The notes under the pieces were generated by a model. The model was given only the letters and a program-made list of their open reading frames with translations. It ran no database searches and had not been told where the DNA came from. From Alphaproteobacteria bacterium (GTDB lineage: Bacteria; Pseudomonadota; Alphaproteobacteria; Caulobacterales; Aquidulcibacteraceae): a stretch of DNA of 52,164 bases. The stretch lies in the NCBI GenBank assembly GCA_026400735.1, contig JAPLOL010000107.1, forward strand, positions 1 to 52,164. Reading direction: 5' to 3'. How positions within the stretch are numbered: the stretch's first letter is position 1; every line of letters begins with the position of its first letter. Positions 51,390 to 52,164 of the stretch are shown here, in pieces. The position numbers and the translations under genes are program-made.

Positions 51390-52164
51390 GACGCGGCCTT
51401 CGCTTCGGCGCGCGGTTGCAGCTCTTCTTCCACCAGCCGCGCCATATCTTGCAGCATCCGCAACTGCGCGGCGCTCAACGTGCGCGGCTTGCTGTCGACA
51501 ATGCAAAAAGCGCCTACGCGCGCGCCGTCGGCGGCATGCAGGGGGATCCCGGCGTAGAAGCGCACATGCGGATCGCCAACCACGACTGGATTTTCAGCGA
51601 AGCGGTCGTCCCGGAGCGTGTCGTTCACGATCAGCGGATCGTCACCCAAGATGGCGTGCGAGCAAAAACCCATGTCGCGCGAGGTTTCGCTGAACTCGAA
51701 GCCGTAGTGCGCCTTGTACCATTGCCGATCGCGGTCGATGAGACTCACCAAAGCAATCGGCGCGTCGAAAGCTGCGGCGGCAATACGCGCATGGCGATCG
51801 AAGCGTTCTTCGGCATCGGTATCGAGCAGGCCCAAGCGATACACGGCGGCGAGGCGCGCCTCTTCGTCGTTCGGCAGCGCCGCTTTGCGCCAACGCAGCA
51901 TCGAGCGCATCAGCCAAGCGCGCATACGCGAGCGCGCGTATTGCAAACTGAACGGCCGCGTCAGCCAATCGGTGACGCCCGCCGCCTCGCCCTTGTCTTC
52001 GGGCACTTTGTCTTGGTCGGTGACGATGATGATCGGCAGGTCTTTGGCCTCATCGCCCGCAAGCGCGCGAAGATCGGCGCAGAGCGCGACGGGATCGATG
52101 CCAGGCAGAGCGTCGCCAAGGAAGATCAGCGACGGGTGACCGCCCTGCACGGCTTCCACCAATT
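51386..52164 (-). CDS. Receiver (degenerate) + GAF signalling protein, 5' end outside window
   Basis: About 258 C-terminal residues. The left part is the end of a response-regulator receiver fold, seen as LIFLGDALPGIDP, then PIIIVTDQD and DWLTRPF. The phospho-acceptor Asp is Gly and the conserved Lys is Arg, so phosphorylation is doubtful. A linker with an RMRAWLMR helix leads to a GAF domain (about 105–245: RLAAVYRLGLLDTDAEERFD, DRDRQWYKAHYG, VRFYAGIPLHAADG, GAFCIVD), a type found in redox or small-ligand sensors. No output domain follows; further domains may precede it outside the window. Confidence 0.88.
   Translation of the reverse strand, partial: LVEAVQGGHPSLIFLGDALPGIDPVALCADLRALAGDEAKDLPIIIVTDQDKVPEDKGEAAGVTDWLTRPFSLQYARSRMRAWLMRSMLRWRKAALPNDEEARLAAVYRLGLLDTDAEERFDRHARIAAAAFDAPIALVSLIDRDRQWYKAHYGFEFSETSRDMGFCSHAILGDDPLIVNDTLRDDRFAENPVVVGDPHVRFYAGIPLHAADGARVGAFCIVDSKPRTLSAAQLRMLQDMARLVEEELQPRAEAKAAS

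Noticed and set aside
1-52164. tRNA, rRNA, CRISPR, IS or prophage
   Set aside because: No T-loop-like GGTTCGAATCC in the gaps, no regular spaced repeats beyond the REP-like elements and no transposase, integrase or phage gene among the frames. I could not run a covariance search.

Overview
The window is high-GC, densely packed bacterial chromosome, almost certainly from an alphaproteobacterium and probably from the Caulobacterales/Hyphomonadaceae neighbourhood. I infer this from gene content: an M23 peptidase overlapping a bactofilin, amidase–PBP1a–prfB opposite rne, surE–pcm–LysM/LytM–yajC–secD–secF, NDUFA12–mlaD–DUF2155, hdaA next to ppk1, and a curli locus with the alphaproteobacterial chaperone CsgH. 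No phage, plasmid, IS, CRISPR, rRNA or tRNA gene is visible.

Layout. 1–1256: an envelope-morphogenesis pair (M23 peptidase, 5' end outside the window, and bactofilin) closed by a strong terminator. 1259–3311: a tightly overlapped minus-strand operon of a secreted SRPBCC protein, a TetR regulator, a DUF1761 membrane protein and a secreted calycin-like protein. 3385–9454: a minus-strand cell-wall/translation block (amidase, PBP1a, prfB, DMP19-like protein). prfB carries the classic +1 programmed frameshift and would be mis-annotated without it. 9603–15883: plus-strand genes for a secreted HExxH protein, RNase E with a structured leader, an M48/TPR protease and a DsbA-like thioredoxin. 15880–24320: a long minus-strand block of complex I-associated genes (NDUFA12, an NDUFAF6-like squalene-synthase homologue), mlaD, DUF2155, surE, pcm, a LytM factor without zinc ligands, yajC–secD–secF and a PuuD-like membrane protein.

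24517–36544 is the most individual region. It holds a 931-residue degenerate relative of class II ribonucleotide reductase, a GFA protein, an ABC exporter-like pair, a curli locus (curlin-repeat protein, CsgH, second curlin-repeat protein), an AraC regulator divergent from a serine hydrolase, and a cluster of a coiled-coil protein with two related exported pentapeptide-repeat proteins. REP-like palindromes lie in three of its intergenic gaps.

37196–52164 is mostly core: aspS, a SRAP-MBL pair, rnd, a minus-strand run DUF2066–hdaA–ppk1–ppx–DUF3297–class III cyclase/TPR, divergent purM–purN, and a receiver-GAF protein that runs off the right edge. The polyphosphate genes, the replication regulator HdaA and a nucleotide cyclase lie head to tail with little or no spacing and may be co-transcribed. 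Many genes overlap by 4 bp (ATGA, GTGA), and three convergent pairs share the bases of their stop codons.
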